Positions 1-10,057 are shown, counted from the stretch's first letter. The stretch is DNA of 64,000 nt from Affinundibacterium amnicola (GCF_014284275.1 NZ_JACOFU010000008.1:124001-188000); one strand, 5' to 3'. The notes: generated by a model not told the origin, from the sequence alone. A program made the numbers and translations.

Positions 1-662
1 TGCGTCTCTTTTAACACCGCTTGATCCATGGCTGGCATCAATACTTTTTTCGCATACTCGTTATAGGCGGGAATACTATCGACCATGTTCGATACGATCA
101 AGCCTTTCAAATGTTGCTGATATTTGAGTGCATATTCCATCGCCAAAATGCCACCCCACGAATGGCCGAGCAGGTAAAAATTCGATTGATCTAACTTCAA
201 TGCTTGTCGCACTTGTTCGACTTCTTCCACATAACGCGGCAAGTCGATCAAGCTTTGATCTGTTGGCTGATCGCTGAAATGTGAACCTAATTGATCGTAG
301 TAGTAATACTCAATATTCGCATTCGGAAAATAACTGTCGAACACTTCAAAGTATTCATGCGTCATGCCCGGACCACCGTGCAATAGTAAAACCTTCATGG
401 TCGGATGATTGCCGACGCGTTTCGTCCAGACTTTAAAATCCCCTTTCGGTGTCGTGACATTAATGAGTTTTACACCACCAGATAGGCGATCATCGCGCTG
501 GCTGTAATCAAGATAGCTGGATTTCTTGCCTGATTCAGCAGTCGCCGCTACTTGCTGTGGCGCCTCGTTTTTTTGACATGCGGTAGCGACCAAAATCAAG
601 AGTCCGGCGCATAAATGCGTGCCAAATTGTTTGATCTGATTTTTAAACGAACTATCAACCAT
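1..662 (-). CDS. Proline iminopeptidase-like alpha/beta hydrolase lipoprotein (3' part outside window)
   Basis: The 220 codons visible from the ATG at 662 encode an alpha/beta-hydrolase of the prolyl aminopeptidase (S33) type, cut by the window edge. The N-terminus is hydrophobic and ends in a lipobox-like LVATAC, so it is probably an envelope lipoprotein. An HGGPG oxyanion motif lies near residue 90 and the nucleophile elbow GHSWGG near residue 165; both are characteristic of proline iminopeptidases. The Asp and His of the triad would lie beyond the window. The start sits one base after the TAA of the upstream channel gene, so the two are probably co-transcribed. Substrate is inferred from the family only. 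Confidence 0.85.
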   Translation of the reverse strand, partial: MVDSSFKNQIKQFGTHLCAGLLILVATACQKNEAPQQVAATAESGKKSSYLDYSQRDDRLSGGVKLINVTTPKGDFKVWTKRVGNHPTMKVLLLHGGPGMTHEYFEVFDSYFPNANIEYYYYDQLGSHFSDQPTDQSLIDLPRYVEEVEQVRQALKLDQSNFYLLGHSWGGILAMEYALKYQQHLKGLIVSNMVDSIPAYNEYAKKVLMPAMDQAVLKET

Positions 663-663
663 C

Positions 664-1245
664 TTACTTTCCTTCCTCAAGTACAGTTTCAATCCGGCGA
701 TCTGGCACCAGCCACATGAACGCCACCGCGACATAAATTGCTTGCGACAGCAAGGGTAATTGAAATGCCACCACGATCGCCGCTGCATACAACACTAAAG
801 ATAGTTTTCCTTTCACATCTTTGCCTATCGCTTTTCTCAATAAGGAGCTATCGCCAGCAGAACAAATCAAACTATATTGCAAGAACCAATAGGCTAGTGA
901 TGCCATAAACAAAATGACGCCGTACAAAGCGGTAGGACCAGCCGCGAAATGGTTTTCGCCCATCCAGCCGGTTGCAAATGGAATCAGCGATAACCAAAAT
1001 AATAGGTGTAGATTCGCCCACAAATTTCCCGCACTGATTTTATGTGTCGCATGCAACATGTGATGGTGATTATTCCAGTAAATACCAATGTAAACAAAGC
1101 TCAGGATATAGCTCAAAAACACTGGCAACAAAGGAAGCAAAGCATCGACGCTCGCACCGTGTGGCACTTTGAGTTCCAGTACCATGATCGTAATAATGAT
1201 CGCGATCACACCATCGCTGAATGCTTCGAAACGTCCTTTTCCCAT
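664..1245 (-). CDS. TMEM175-family (DUF1211) potassium-channel-like membrane protein
   Basis: A 193-residue membrane protein that begins with the family signature RFEAFSDG followed by a hydrophobic helix, as in bacterial TMEM175 proteins, which form tetrameric potassium-leak channels. Further membrane segments follow, including one with a conserved WNNHHH motif. The open frame reaches further upstream to 1302, but the ATG at 1245 follows an AAGGGAAAG-like ribosome site and places the signature at residue 5, as is usual in the family. It ends one base before the hydrolase start. Family assignment is firm; ion selectivity is inferred. Confidence 0.85.
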   Translation of the reverse strand: MGKGRFEAFSDGVIAIIITIMVLELKVPHGASVDALLPLLPVFLSYILSFVYIGIYWNNHHHMLHATHKISAGNLWANLHLLFWLSLIPFATGWMGENHFAAGPTALYGVILFMASLAYWFLQYSLICSAGDSSLLRKAIGKDVKGKLSLVLYAAAIVVAFQLPLLSQAIYVAVAFMWLVPDRRIETVLEEGK

Positions 1246-1367
1246 ATGCTTTCCCTTTCTTTTCTTAATATGCTTATGATGATTTGATCTTTGCCGTGTC
1301 ATTTTTGTGATTACAATGTTCGACCCGATTTGTTTTTTTGATGTACGCCCATTGACGATTTAAGGCC

Positions 1368-2741
1368 ATGACGCAGACTACTAGTGAATTTCCCAAACAA
1401 ATCGCTCCGTCACCTCCAAGTTTCGGTTTAGCCCTAAGTTTTTGGCTGAAACTAGGCTTCATCAGTTTTGGTGGCCCTGCCGGACAAATTGCGATTATGC
1501 ATCAAGAACTTGTGGAAAAACGTCGTTGGATTTCAGAACAACGTTTTTTACATGCGCTCAATTACTGCATGCTTTTACCAGGGCCCGAAGCACAACAATT
1601 AGCGACTTATATTGGCTGGCTCTTACATGGGGTGCGCGGTGGCGTGGTAGCAGGCCTGTTATTTGTGCTGCCTTCTTTGTTTATGTTGATTGCCTTGTCG
1701 TGGTTGTATATCGCTTACGGTCAAACTAGTTTGGTAGCAGGCTTATTTTATGGAATTAAACCAGCAGTGACCGCTATCGTTTTACAGGCCGCGCATAGAA
1801 TCGGTGGACGTACTTTAAAGAATGCCAGTTTATGGACAATCGCCGTGGCGGCTTTTGTTGCGATCTTCGCCTTGAACTTGCCATTTCCTTTGATTGTCTT
1901 TTGCGCTGCGGCACTAGGCTATTTGGGTGGTCGATTTTTGCCACAAGACTTTTGCGCAGGCGGACATGCTAGCAAGGCGAATCAACTAAATTATGGCGCT
2001 GCGGTGATTGACGATCATACGCCAACACCTGCACATGCGCGCTTTCATTGGGCTGGTTTGAGTCGGGTTTTACTAGTCGGCATGGTGTTGTGGAGCTTGC
2101 CTATGTTGAGCTTATTATGGCTCTTTGGTTGGCAGCATACCTTGACGCAAATGGCGTGGTTTTTTACCAAAGCAGCATTCATGACTTTTGGTGGCGCTTA
2201 TGCGGTGTTGCCTTATGTGATGCAAGCCGCGGTACATCACTATGGCTGGCTGAGTGCAGGGCAGATGATCGATGGTTTGGCCTTGGGTGAAACCACACCG
2301 GGACCTTTAATTATGGTGTTGGCCTTTGTCGGTTTTGTGACTGCGTATATGCAAGCACTATTTGGCGCAGATCAGCTTTTTCTTGCTGGGTGTATCGCGG
2401 CTGTTTTGGTGACTTGGTTCACATTTTTACCTTCGTTTATTTTTATTCTGGCTGGAGGGCCTTTAATTGAAAGCACCCATCATCAATTGAATTTTACCGC
2501 TCCCTTAACTGCAATCACCGCTGCAGTAGTCGGTGTGATTGTCAATCTCACGTTATTCTTTGCCTACCATGTGCTGTGGCCGCAAGGTTTTGCTGGTGGC
2601 ATTGTTCATGGTATCGATCTTTGGTCAGCATGTATCGCAACTTTGGCCGCGCTTGCTTTGATCCGCTTGAAATGGAATGTGATGTGGGTGATCGCTTTGG
2701 CAGCATTGGCGGGATTGATGATACAGCTCATGTTGAAATAG
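1368..2741 (+). CDS. chrA: ChrA-type chromate transporter, two CHR domains
   Basis: A 457-residue inner-membrane protein of the CHR family, which exports chromate by proton-coupled antiport. The two homologous halves are visible: FGGPAGQIA near residue 32 followed by a PGPEA motif, and FGGAYAVLPYV near residue 285 followed by TTPGPL. The linker between them contains a basic/polar stretch around residues 195-225. The length fits the long bidomain ChrA subfamily. The gene diverges from the TMEM175 gene and is closed by a strong hairpin directly after the stop. No ChrB-type regulator is adjacent, so inducibility cannot be judged. Confidence 0.92.
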   Translation: MTQTTSEFPKQIAPSPPSFGLALSFWLKLGFISFGGPAGQIAIMHQELVEKRRWISEQRFLHALNYCMLLPGPEAQQLATYIGWLLHGVRGGVVAGLLFVLPSLFMLIALSWLYIAYGQTSLVAGLFYGIKPAVTAIVLQAAHRIGGRTLKNASLWTIAVAAFVAIFALNLPFPLIVFCAAALGYLGGRFLPQDFCAGGHASKANQLNYGAAVIDDHTPTPAHARFHWAGLSRVLLVGMVLWSLPMLSLLWLFGWQHTLTQMAWFFTKAAFMTFGGAYAVLPYVMQAAVHHYGWLSAGQMIDGLALGETTPGPLIMVLAFVGFVTAYMQALFGADQLFLAGCIAAVLVTWFTFLPSFIFILAGGPLIESTHHQLNFTAPLTAITAAVVGVIVNLTLFFAYHVLWPQGFAGGIVHGIDLWSACIATLAALALIRLKWNVMWVIALAALAGLMIQLMLK

Positions 2742-2742
2742 A

Positions 2743-2776
2743 AAAAATCTCACCAGAGAAATCTGGTGAGATTTTT
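2743..2776. terminator. Strong bidirectional terminator between chrA and phoX
   Basis: A perfect 15-bp stem (2743-2757 with 2762-2776) closed by a GAAA tetraloop, with A-run on the left and T-run on the right, immediately after the chrA stop. It can serve convergent chrA (+) and phoX (-). Confidence 0.92.
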
Positions 2777-2825
2777 AACCTATCTTTACAGCTAATTTAC
2801 GGCCACTACAAATCGACCAAACTAC

Positions 2826-5075
2826 TTAGCTACCAACACGACCACCATCATTCTTAGTGATCACGATAGTCGCAGAACGTGGACGCTTGCCCGCGCCGTA
2901 ACCTGCGTTGCTTGGCCACTGGCTAGTGTATTTAGTTGGGTCTGCGATATTTGCAGCAGAAGTGCTTTCACCCGGATGCTGGATGTTCACGAACAAAGCT
3001 TTACCATCTGGTGTTTCGGCGATGCCCGTGATTTCACAAGCCGCTGGGCCAACTAAGAAACGCTTCAATGTATCAGCGGTTGGCTTCTTACCGACGTAAG
3101 TTGTTACTGCGAGATTCGAACCGTCTGCTTTAGTGTAATTCAAAGTGACTTTTTCACCATCACCAACTTGACCTGGCAAACCAGCTAGCATCATACAGTT
3201 AGACACATCAGTGAACGCGCCATCATCGGTTTGTATCCAGCAGATACCCGTTGCTGGGCTAAACGCCAAGCCATCTGGGCTAGACATATCTTGATCATTC
3301 GTCAGACTAGATAAATTGATCTTACCTGCATCTGCACTCGCTTCCGCTGCGAATAGGTACACGTCCCAAGTGAAAGTCAAAGCAGCAGAACCTTCCGCGC
3401 CTTCTTTCATACGCAAGATATGACCATTTGGATTACCGGTCTGCGCAGTCGTGCCTTTCATATCTGTGTAAGCACGTGGATTTGCAGCGTCTGGTACCAA
3501 CTGTGAAGAGCCGGTCGCATTGATATTACGATTGCTGTTATTCGTCAGTGCGTAGTAAATTTCACCGTTCGCTGGATTGACGGAACACCATTCTGGACGG
3601 TCCATCTTAGTCGCGCCCACTGCATCGCCGGCTAAACGAGAGTTCACGCAAATATCTGCCTGATCCGCAAATTTATAAGCTGCGTAAGCGGCGATCAATG
3701 GATTACTCATCGCCAGTTCTACCCACTTACCACCACCATCCGCATTAAACTGCGCCACATACAATTTACCGCTATCGAGGTATTTGTCACCCATCGCTAA
3801 AGCATTACTGGAATTAGCATCTGCCGCTTCCCAGTTCGCTGTTGAGACAAATTTATAGATGTATTCGTTACGAGAATCATCACCCATGTACACAGCCAAT
3901 GGTTTGCCAGCGACTGGTTTGCCGAAGGCTGCGCTTTCGTGGGCAAAACGACCCAAGGCTGTACGCTTCTTCGCCAATTTGGTTTTATCGTAAGCGTCCA
4001 TCTCAACGATGTAACCCATACCGTTTAATTCATTGCGATAGTCATCGCTACCATTATTAGAGGTGCCAGTTTGACTGAGATTCCAGCGTGCATACTTATC
4101 ATCGGTACCACCAGTTTCCCAACCATGACGTGAACCGCCACCTTGAGCACGGCCATAGCGCTTCAATGAAGCAACGCTCTTATCGTTGCCACGTGCAGTA
4201 TCATCGGTAGCGCTACGCGTGAAATAGCCAGCCCAGTTTTCTTCGCCAGTCACAAAACTATTCCATGGCGTTTTACCAGTACCGCAGTTATTCAAAGTCC
4301 CGCGTGTTTTCAAACCAGTTGGCGAATACTTCGTGATTGCCAAGGCATTACCGCGTACTGGACCAGACAACTCCATCTCAGTTAAGCAAGTGAAGCGACG
4401 GTTAAATGCAGAATCTTTCACATATTCCCATTTGCCATTCGCTTTACGTACTTCAACAAATGAGACACCGTGAATTGCTGTTTCTTTATCCACTTCAGCC
4501 GCTGGACGTGGCAAAGTAGAAGTGCCACCGTTTGCGTGCAAGAAGAAAGATGCATATTTCTCATCTGTGGTTGCTTCATGATTCACGCCGAGCAAACCAC
4601 GTTCAACCGAAGTCAATGAAGCTTTACCATCAGCAGATAAACCGAACCATTCCATACCATCGTGATGATCACCCGCACGGTTTTCGAAATCGGTATCAGT
4701 GCCATCATTTTTATAGGCTGGTGTTGCTGCTGTTAATGGATCACCCAAAGCATAAATTGCTGTCGCTGTATAACCAACAGGCACGATCACGCTGTCTAAC
4801 AAACTCTTAGCCACTGGCGCAAAACCGAGTAATTTTTCAGTTGGTGTGGTTGGCGTAGTCGGTGTCGTTGGTGTCACTGTGTCGTTAGAACCACCACATG
4901 CACTCAAAGCGCTAGAGCCAATAAATGCGCTGGCGATAGAAGCAGCACCGCCACGCAACAAACTACGACGGCTCAAACGTGCATCTAATACGGCACTGAA
5001 GTGTTGATTTGGGGTGTCGTTGTATCCGATATCATCTGGATCAATCGCATTCAGTTTTTCATTCGTCTTGCTCAT
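2826..5075 (-). CDS. phoX: PhoX-family alkaline phosphatase (Tat-exported)
   Basis: A 749-residue protein of the PhoX/DUF839 family, periplasmic or secreted phosphatases that use Ca and Fe cofactors to release phosphate from organic esters. The twin-arginine motif SRRSLLRGG lies at residues 35-43, followed by a hydrophobic stretch and an Ala-X-Cys-like end, so export in folded form by Tat is expected. A Pro/Thr-rich linker follows near residue 65. The ATG at 5075 is chosen over the upstream codon at 5129 because the Tat region is then at normal distance and a GGAAGAA-like ribosome site precedes it. The upstream Pho boxes indicate PhoB control. Confidence 0.93.
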   Translation of the reverse strand: MSKTNEKLNAIDPDDIGYNDTPNQHFSAVLDARLSRRSLLRGGAASIASAFIGSSALSACGGSNDTVTPTTPTTPTTPTEKLLGFAPVAKSLLDSVIVPVGYTATAIYALGDPLTAATPAYKNDGTDTDFENRAGDHHDGMEWFGLSADGKASLTSVERGLLGVNHEATTDEKYASFFLHANGGTSTLPRPAAEVDKETAIHGVSFVEVRKANGKWEYVKDSAFNRRFTCLTEMELSGPVRGNALAITKYSPTGLKTRGTLNNCGTGKTPWNSFVTGEENWAGYFTRSATDDTARGNDKSVASLKRYGRAQGGGSRHGWETGGTDDKYARWNLSQTGTSNNGSDDYRNELNGMGYIVEMDAYDKTKLAKKRTALGRFAHESAAFGKPVAGKPLAVYMGDDSRNEYIYKFVSTANWEAADANSSNALAMGDKYLDSGKLYVAQFNADGGGKWVELAMSNPLIAAYAAYKFADQADICVNSRLAGDAVGATKMDRPEWCSVNPANGEIYYALTNNSNRNINATGSSQLVPDAANPRAYTDMKGTTAQTGNPNGHILRMKEGAEGSAALTFTWDVYLFAAEASADAGKINLSSLTNDQDMSSPDGLAFSPATGICWIQTDDGAFTDVSNCMMLAGLPGQVGDGEKVTLNYTKADGSNLAVTTYVGKKPTADTLKRFLVGPAACEITGIAETPDGKALFVNIQHPGESTSAANIADPTKYTSQWPSNAGYGAGKRPRSATIVITKNDGGRVGS

Positions 5076-5128
5076 GGCTTCTTCCTGTGGGTATGAGGAT
5101 GTAAAAAAAAGTGGTACAGAAGCGGGCA

Positions 5129-5183
5129 ATCATAGTGAGCATGTATGACTGCTGCATGACGAGTTCGTGACAATCCGATGACA
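5129..5183 (-). promoter_or_regulatory. PhoB binding region (four 11-bp Pho-box units) and -10 of phoX
   Basis: On the minus strand, four consecutive units with an 11-bp period fill 5140-5183. They start TGTCATC, TGTCACG, CGTCATG and AGTCATA, each followed by four less conserved bases. This is the architecture of two tandem Pho boxes. A TATGAT -10 element follows five bases downstream (5129-5134). The boxes occupy the place of a -35, as in PhoB-activated promoters. Sequence pattern seen directly; PhoB binding is inferred. Confidence 0.85.
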
Positions 5184-5198
5184 TCCCAGTTATCCAAC

Positions 5199-5233
5199 AA
5201 AAAAAGAGCCTGCTTGGAAAACCAAACAGGCTC
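5199..5233 (-). terminator. Terminator of the RND efflux operon
   Basis: Minus-strand hairpin with arms 5206-5217 and 5222-5233 (GAGCCTG/CAGGCTC plus an inner TTGG/CCAA separated by one mismatch), followed on that strand by a run of seven T (5199-5205). It lies about 75 bases after the permease stop. Confidence 0.85.
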
Positions 5234-5309
5234 AAACCGGTACTACTCACATTGACTGAAGCAAGATAGTGGTGCTAACTTGAATCAGTCTTACCAACCA
5301 CAAGGGTAT

Positions 5310-8300
5310 CTACAGTGCCGCCACCTTCGCTTTCTTGCCACTGATGGCATAAAAGGCTTTCATCACTAAACGGTAGATCAGGCGGACGAATGTCAGTGTC
5401 AACAATGCTTCAAACAAAGTCATGCTGACCGCCAACGCCTGATGATAGCGATCAGAACGACGGCGCATTTTTGCCATCATACGATCACGTGCAATCTCAA
5501 TACTGTCGTAAAAACTTGGTACCACCAACAAAGTCAAAATAGTCGAAGTAATCGTGCCACCAATAATTGCAATCGCTAATGGACGATAGAATTCGCCGCC
5601 CTCACCCAAACCAAGCGCAACGGGAATCATGCCGGCGATCAAAGCAAATGTCGTCATCAAGATCGGACGCAAACGAACCCGTCCCGCATGCATCAGCGCA
5701 TCTTCGCGGTTCATGCCATCTTTTTCTTGCTTACGTGCTGCATCGAGTAAGAGAATCGCATTTTTGGCGACTAGCCCCATCAACATAATGATACCGATAA
5801 AACTCATCAGATTAATCGTACTGCCGGTCAGCATCAGCGCAATGACCACACCAATCAATGACAGTGGCAACGACAGCATCACAGCCAATGGTGCAGTGAA
5901 AGAACCAAACTGCATCACCAAAATCAAGTACATCAAACCGATACCGGAGACCAAAGCAATCAGCATTTCGGTGAACAATTCATCTTGATCCTGACCTGCG
6001 CCAGCCAATGACAAACCATAACCCGGTGGATAGTTAAAGGATTTCGCTAAGGCCATCGCGTCTTTCGTCACTTCGCCACTTGCACGACCTTGCGCATTCG
6101 CAGAGACGGTAATGGTACGTTTGCCATTGCTATGTTCAATCGCTGAAGGACCTTTACCCATACTGACCGTCGCAATTTGATCGAGCGGTACCATTTCATT
6201 AGTGCCAGCTACGGCAATCGGCAAACGTTCAATATTTTCTTTGCTAACACGATCCGCTGGATGCAAACGCACCGCTACATCACGTGTTTCACCAGTTGGA
6301 TCAACCCAATCACCCACTTCGATACCCGCGAATGCCACACGTAATGCCTGTGCTGCATCGTTGATAGAAATACCCATCGAATTAGCAAGACCACGATTCA
6401 TTTCGATCTTTAACTCTTTCTTTGGATCTTGCTGTGACAAACCAACATCCACAGCACCAGGGATCTTACGTAACTCATCCATATACGCACTGGTGATTTC
6501 TAATAACTTACGTGAGTCCGGCCCAGTAAATTCAATCTGAATCGGCTTACGTGCACCATTATTCAAATCGTCTAACACCACATACTCGGCACCGACCAAT
6601 TGTTTGACTTTTTCACGCAACTCCACCGCAACTTCTTTGGCACTGCGCTTACGCGTATTCTTTTTACCGATGTCGACATAAATCCGACCACCAGCAGCAT
6701 TGATATTGCTATTGGTATCTTTCACTTCTGGAATAGTGCGCGCGATTGCGGCAGCTCTTTCCATTTTCAAGCGTGAATATTCAATCGAAGACGATGCTGG
6801 TGTCCGTACTTCTATCATCAAATTACCAGAATCTGCGGTTGGTAAAAAACTGGTGCCACCAAAATTCGCCTGCAATACCAAGGCACCAACAAAACTAGCC
6901 AAAGCAATCGCCCCCATCCAACGACGATGATGTAAAGCCCATGCAATCACATTGCCATAACGATCCGCTTGGCTATCAAACCAATCATTAAACTGTGCCA
7001 ATTTCTTGCTTAGACCTTTCTTAGGCGCCGTATGATGATCTGCAGGATCGCCCCAATACGCTGACAACATAGGATCGAGCGTAAATGAAATCCCCAAACT
7101 CACCAATACGGAACAGGTCACAGTCAGAGCAAATGGACGGAACCATTCACCTGAAATACCTGGCATGAACGCAACCGGAATAAATACCGCGATAATCGAG
7201 AAGGTCGTTGCCGCAACCGCCAGACCAATTTCAGCAGTACCTTCTAAAGCCGCAGTGCGACGATCTGAACCATTTTGCATATGGCGCACAATGTTTTCTC
7301 GCACCACAATCGCATCATCAATCAAGACACCGATCGCCAGTGACAGACCAAGCAAAGTCATGAAATTGAGCGTGAAGCCACATAACCACACCGCAATAAA
7401 TGCCGCAATCACCGAAGTTGGCAAGCTTAAAGCGGTAATCAAGGTTGAACGCCAAGAATTCAAGAAAGCGTAGACCACGAAAATCGTCAACACGGCACCA
7501 AACACCAGTGACTCAATCACGTTATTCAAACTACTTTGCGCATCCTTACCGCCATCGCGCGTTACTTCTAATTTGGTTCCTGGATTATCTTTCGCCAAAT
7601 CCTTATTAATTTCTTCAACCGCTTTCACGACGCTCTTGGCAACACTCACCGTACTTGCTTCGCGTGAACGCGTCACCAAGATACCCACGTTAGGCTTACC
7701 GCTACGAATGCTCAAGCTGTTAATATCAGCAAAACCATCTTCAATCGTGGCAACCTGACCAAGTCGAACAACCTGATCACCACGACGCTTTACCACGATA
7801 TTTTGAAATTCTGCCGGACTCTCGATCCGACCAACCAAACGGATACTTTCTTCCTCCAAACTACCGCGCACTTTACCGACCGGGGCGTTGGTATTCTGGC
7901 TGCGCAATGCTGCAACAACTTCACCAGCAGACACATTAAATTCACGCAGACGTTCTGCACGTAATAAGACCGATAATTCACGACGCAATGCACCACTCAC
8001 GTTCACCGTCGCTACACCCGGGATCGCCCGTAAGCGAGTTGCCAGCGTATCTTCTGCCATACGAGAAATTTCAGCATGCGTTTGGCTGCTCGATGACAAA
8101 GCCAAATTCACAATCGGTTGCGTGGATGGATCAAAACGCTGCACGATGGGCTCGCGCATCTCCGTCGGCAACTTATAGCGCACAGTAGAAATCACGTTAC
8201 GGACTTCTTCAGCGGCCTCAATCATGTTTTTCTTGAATGAAAAACGCATTTCAAATCCAGCACTGCCTTCGTTCGCGTATGAATACACTTCATCCACACC

Positions 8301-8525
8301 CGACACGCTTTGCAAAGACTTTTCTAAGCGATTAACAATCTCACGCTCGACCGTATCAGGCGAAGCACCAGGATAAGGAATGCTAACAAATAGGCCAGGA
8401 ATTTCGACATCGGGATTTTGATTGACGCGCAATTTACTCATCGCCAACAAACCCATCGCCATCATCGCGATGATCAAGACGATCGTCGCAACTGGTCGTT
8501 TAATACTGAAATCAGATAAAAACAT
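5310..8525 (-). CDS. RND efflux permease (AcrB/HAE1-like)
   Basis: A 1071-residue inner-membrane proton/drug antiporter of the RND superfamily. It shows the internal duplication of the family: a first membrane segment starting near residue 10, large periplasmic loops, and the TM4 proton-relay motif GVLIDDAIVVREN near residue 400. The second half has the matching helix bundle ending in GLVAKNAILLLD and a C-terminal RLRPILMTT region. The C-terminus carries an extra roughly 40-residue tail with another hydrophobic stretch. It starts two bases after the adaptor stop, so both are translated from one message. No outer-membrane channel gene is adjacent, so the pump probably borrows a TolC-type partner. 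Substrate range cannot be read from the sequence. Confidence 0.93.
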   Translation of the reverse strand: MFLSDFSIKRPVATIVLIIAMMAMGLLAMSKLRVNQNPDVEIPGLFVSIPYPGASPDTVEREIVNRLEKSLQSVSGVDEVYSYANEGSAGFEMRFSFKKNMIEAAEEVRNVISTVRYKLPTEMREPIVQRFDPSTQPIVNLALSSSSQTHAEISRMAEDTLATRLRAIPGVATVNVSGALRRELSVLLRAERLREFNVSAGEVVAALRSQNTNAPVGKVRGSLEEESIRLVGRIESPAEFQNIVVKRRGDQVVRLGQVATIEDGFADINSLSIRSGKPNVGILVTRSREASTVSVAKSVVKAVEEINKDLAKDNPGTKLEVTRDGGKDAQSSLNNVIESLVFGAVLTIFVVYAFLNSWRSTLITALSLPTSVIAAFIAVWLCGFTLNFMTLLGLSLAIGVLIDDAIVVRENIVRHMQNGSDRRTAALEGTAEIGLAVAATTFSIIAVFIPVAFMPGISGEWFRPFALTVTCSVLVSLGISFTLDPMLSAYWGDPADHHTAPKKGLSKKLAQFNDWFDSQADRYGNVIAWALHHRRWMGAIALASFVGALVLQANFGGTSFLPTADSGNLMIEVRTPASSSIEYSRLKMERAAAIARTIPEVKDTNSNINAAGGRIYVDIGKKNTRKRSAKEVAVELREKVKQLVGAEYVVLDDLNNGARKPIQIEFTGPDSRKLLEITSAYMDELRKIPGAVDVGLSQQDPKKELKIEMNRGLANSMGISINDAAQALRVAFAGIEVGDWVDPTGETRDVAVRLHPADRVSKENIERLPIAVAGTNEMVPLDQIATVSMGKGPSAIEHSNGKRTITVSANAQGRASGEVTKDAMALAKSFNYPPGYGLSLAGAGQDQDELFTEMLIALVSGIGLMYLILVMQFGSFTAPLAVMLSLPLSLIGVVIALMLTGSTINLMSFIGIIMLMGLVAKNAILLLDAARKQEKDGMNREDALMHAGRVRLRPILMTTFALIAGMIPVALGLGEGGEFYRPLAIAIIGGTITSTILTLLVVPSFYDSIEIARDRMMAKMRRRSDRYHQALAVSMTLFEALLTLTFVRLIYRLVMKAFYAISGKKAKVAAL

Positions 8526-8527
8526 GA

Positions 8528-9730
8528 TCAGTTCCCCATCGCTACGGTAGTCGCTGCCAACGCTGTTTTAGTCACAGGAGCTGCCGCCATTTCGACTATT
8601 TGTCCTTCTTTAAAATTGGAACTTGGATTACGCATAATCACATCACCAGCACTTACACCGCGACGCACTTCATAGTTACCTGTGCGGACATCACGACTGC
8701 CTAAAGCCAGCTCAACTTTATTCAAGGTTTTACCCTGAACTTTCCAGGCAAATGATTTATCGCCAGATTTCACAATCGCTGCTTCTGGCAACATTAAAGC
8801 TGCAACGCTTTCTGCTTCGATATTTCCTTCTGCATACAAACCAGAGACACGCGGTTGTTTGCTATCAGAAAAAGCTACCAACACTTCAACCTGACGCGTC
8901 ACATCATTTGCCGCGGGATCTAAACGAGTTACCTTGCCACGGAATTCTTGACCAGCATAACCATTGATACGGAAACTCACATTCTGACCAGTCTTCACCA
9001 TACCAATTTTGTCGGCAGATACGCGACCAACAAAACGCATGCTATTCGGATCAATCACTTTGACCAATTCTTTACCTGCTAAAGCAGTATCGCCAGGGGA
9101 AACTTTACGTTCACTCACCACACCATCAAATGGCGCGCGCACAACGGTGCGTTGTAATTGTTGCTGCGCTTGTGCGGCACGAGCTTTGGCAGCGGATACT
9201 TCACTTTGCGCTGCGTTACGACGTACTTCAGCGTCATCCAATGCTTGCATCGACGTCATGCCAGATGCACGCAAGGTTTTCAAACGCTGTAAATTACGGT
9301 CTGCCTGATCTAATGCCAAAGTCGCATTACGCGCCGCATCATTGGCTGAATTGAGATTATCGCGAATCGATGTTTCATCTAAACGCACAATCACGTCACC
9401 ACGTTTGACTGCTTCACCGTTTTCTTTTAAGACTTGTAAAACCACGGTCGAGACCTCAGCACGCAGATCTGCCTTACGCTCTGGCTGAATCGAGCCTGTC
9501 ACCACCGGACCCGATGCCAAGGCATTGCTTTGGACATTCAAAATATCTTCATTCGCAATAATTAACTTAACCGGTGCATCTTTGTTGTCGCTCTTTGCAG
9601 TCGCGCTGGCAGAGGCGCTAGCGGATGCACTGGCGCTGGCATTCTTGGTATCGGATGCCGCATTGCTGCAGGCGGTCAGGACGCTAATTGCAGAGGTGAT
9701 CGCAACAACGAGTATGGTTTGACGTAACAT
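8528..9730 (-). CDS. RND periplasmic adaptor lipoprotein (MFP)
   Basis: A 400-residue membrane-fusion protein linking the RND permease to an outer-membrane channel. The signal peptide ends in a lipobox LTAC with Cys21 as the likely lipidation site. Directly after it is a low-complexity Ser-Ala repeat (about residues 32-46). The barrel-sandwich/lipoyl half-motif GEAVKRGDVIVRLDE, an alpha-hairpin rich in Ala/Gln, and the second half-motif RAPFDGVVSE are all visible, followed by the beta-barrel. It is the first gene of the two-gene operon. Confidence 0.92.
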   Translation of the reverse strand: MLRQTILVVAITSAISVLTACSNAASDTKNASASASASASASATAKSDNKDAPVKLIIANEDILNVQSNALASGPVVTGSIQPERKADLRAEVSTVVLQVLKENGEAVKRGDVIVRLDETSIRDNLNSANDAARNATLALDQADRNLQRLKTLRASGMTSMQALDDAEVRRNAAQSEVSAAKARAAQAQQQLQRTVVRAPFDGVVSERKVSPGDTALAGKELVKVIDPNSMRFVGRVSADKIGMVKTGQNVSFRINGYAGQEFRGKVTRLDPAANDVTRQVEVLVAFSDSKQPRVSGLYAEGNIEAESVAALMLPEAAIVKSGDKSFAWKVQGKTLNKVELALGSRDVRTGNYEVRRGVSAGDVIMRNPSSNFKEGQIVEMAAAPVTKTALAATTVAMGN

Positions 9731-10057
9731 GATGAGTACCTGCTTATGTAATTGGAGGATTTGCGATGGTGAGTATTCCCGAGCACCCCCTGAGTTTCAA
9801 GTGGCAAGGTTGTGAGTTGCGAAAAAGTGGGGATGAAACGCAAAAAAGTCGGACTGAAATGAAATTGCTTAAACGGCTAGCATTTACTGATGCAGACGAA
9901 TTTCATATTCAATTATCAATTGTCAATTGTCGATTACTTGCGTACGCAATGTTCTCTTCAGCGAATACTGTCGGCTTGCTCGAGCGTCAAAGCAAACTAC
10001 GCCCATGCTATTATTCTTAAAAAAAACCAGCCTACTATTTTTGCCGCTGACTTGCAC
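9731..10057. other. Intergenic region between adaptor and GNAT genes
   Basis: A 327-base divergent spacer. Short open frames occur but have no ribosome site or recognisable product. It must hold the promoters of the efflux operon and the GNAT gene, but I see no clear operator. Confidence 0.5.

Noticed and set aside
6202..8188. Several 60-112-codon plus-strand frames across the RND permease gene
   Set aside because: All are antisense to a conserved permease and have the Ala/Thr/Ser/Arg-biased look of shadow frames.
9600..9650. Ser-Ala repeat in the RND adaptor as a phase-variable microsatellite
   Set aside because: Codons vary along the stretch (mixed GCC/GCG/AGC forms), so it is not a slippage-prone pure DNA repeat.
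9766..10020. 84-codon frame in the spacer before the GNAT gene
   Set aside because: No ribosome site and no recognisable composition; probably promoter DNA.
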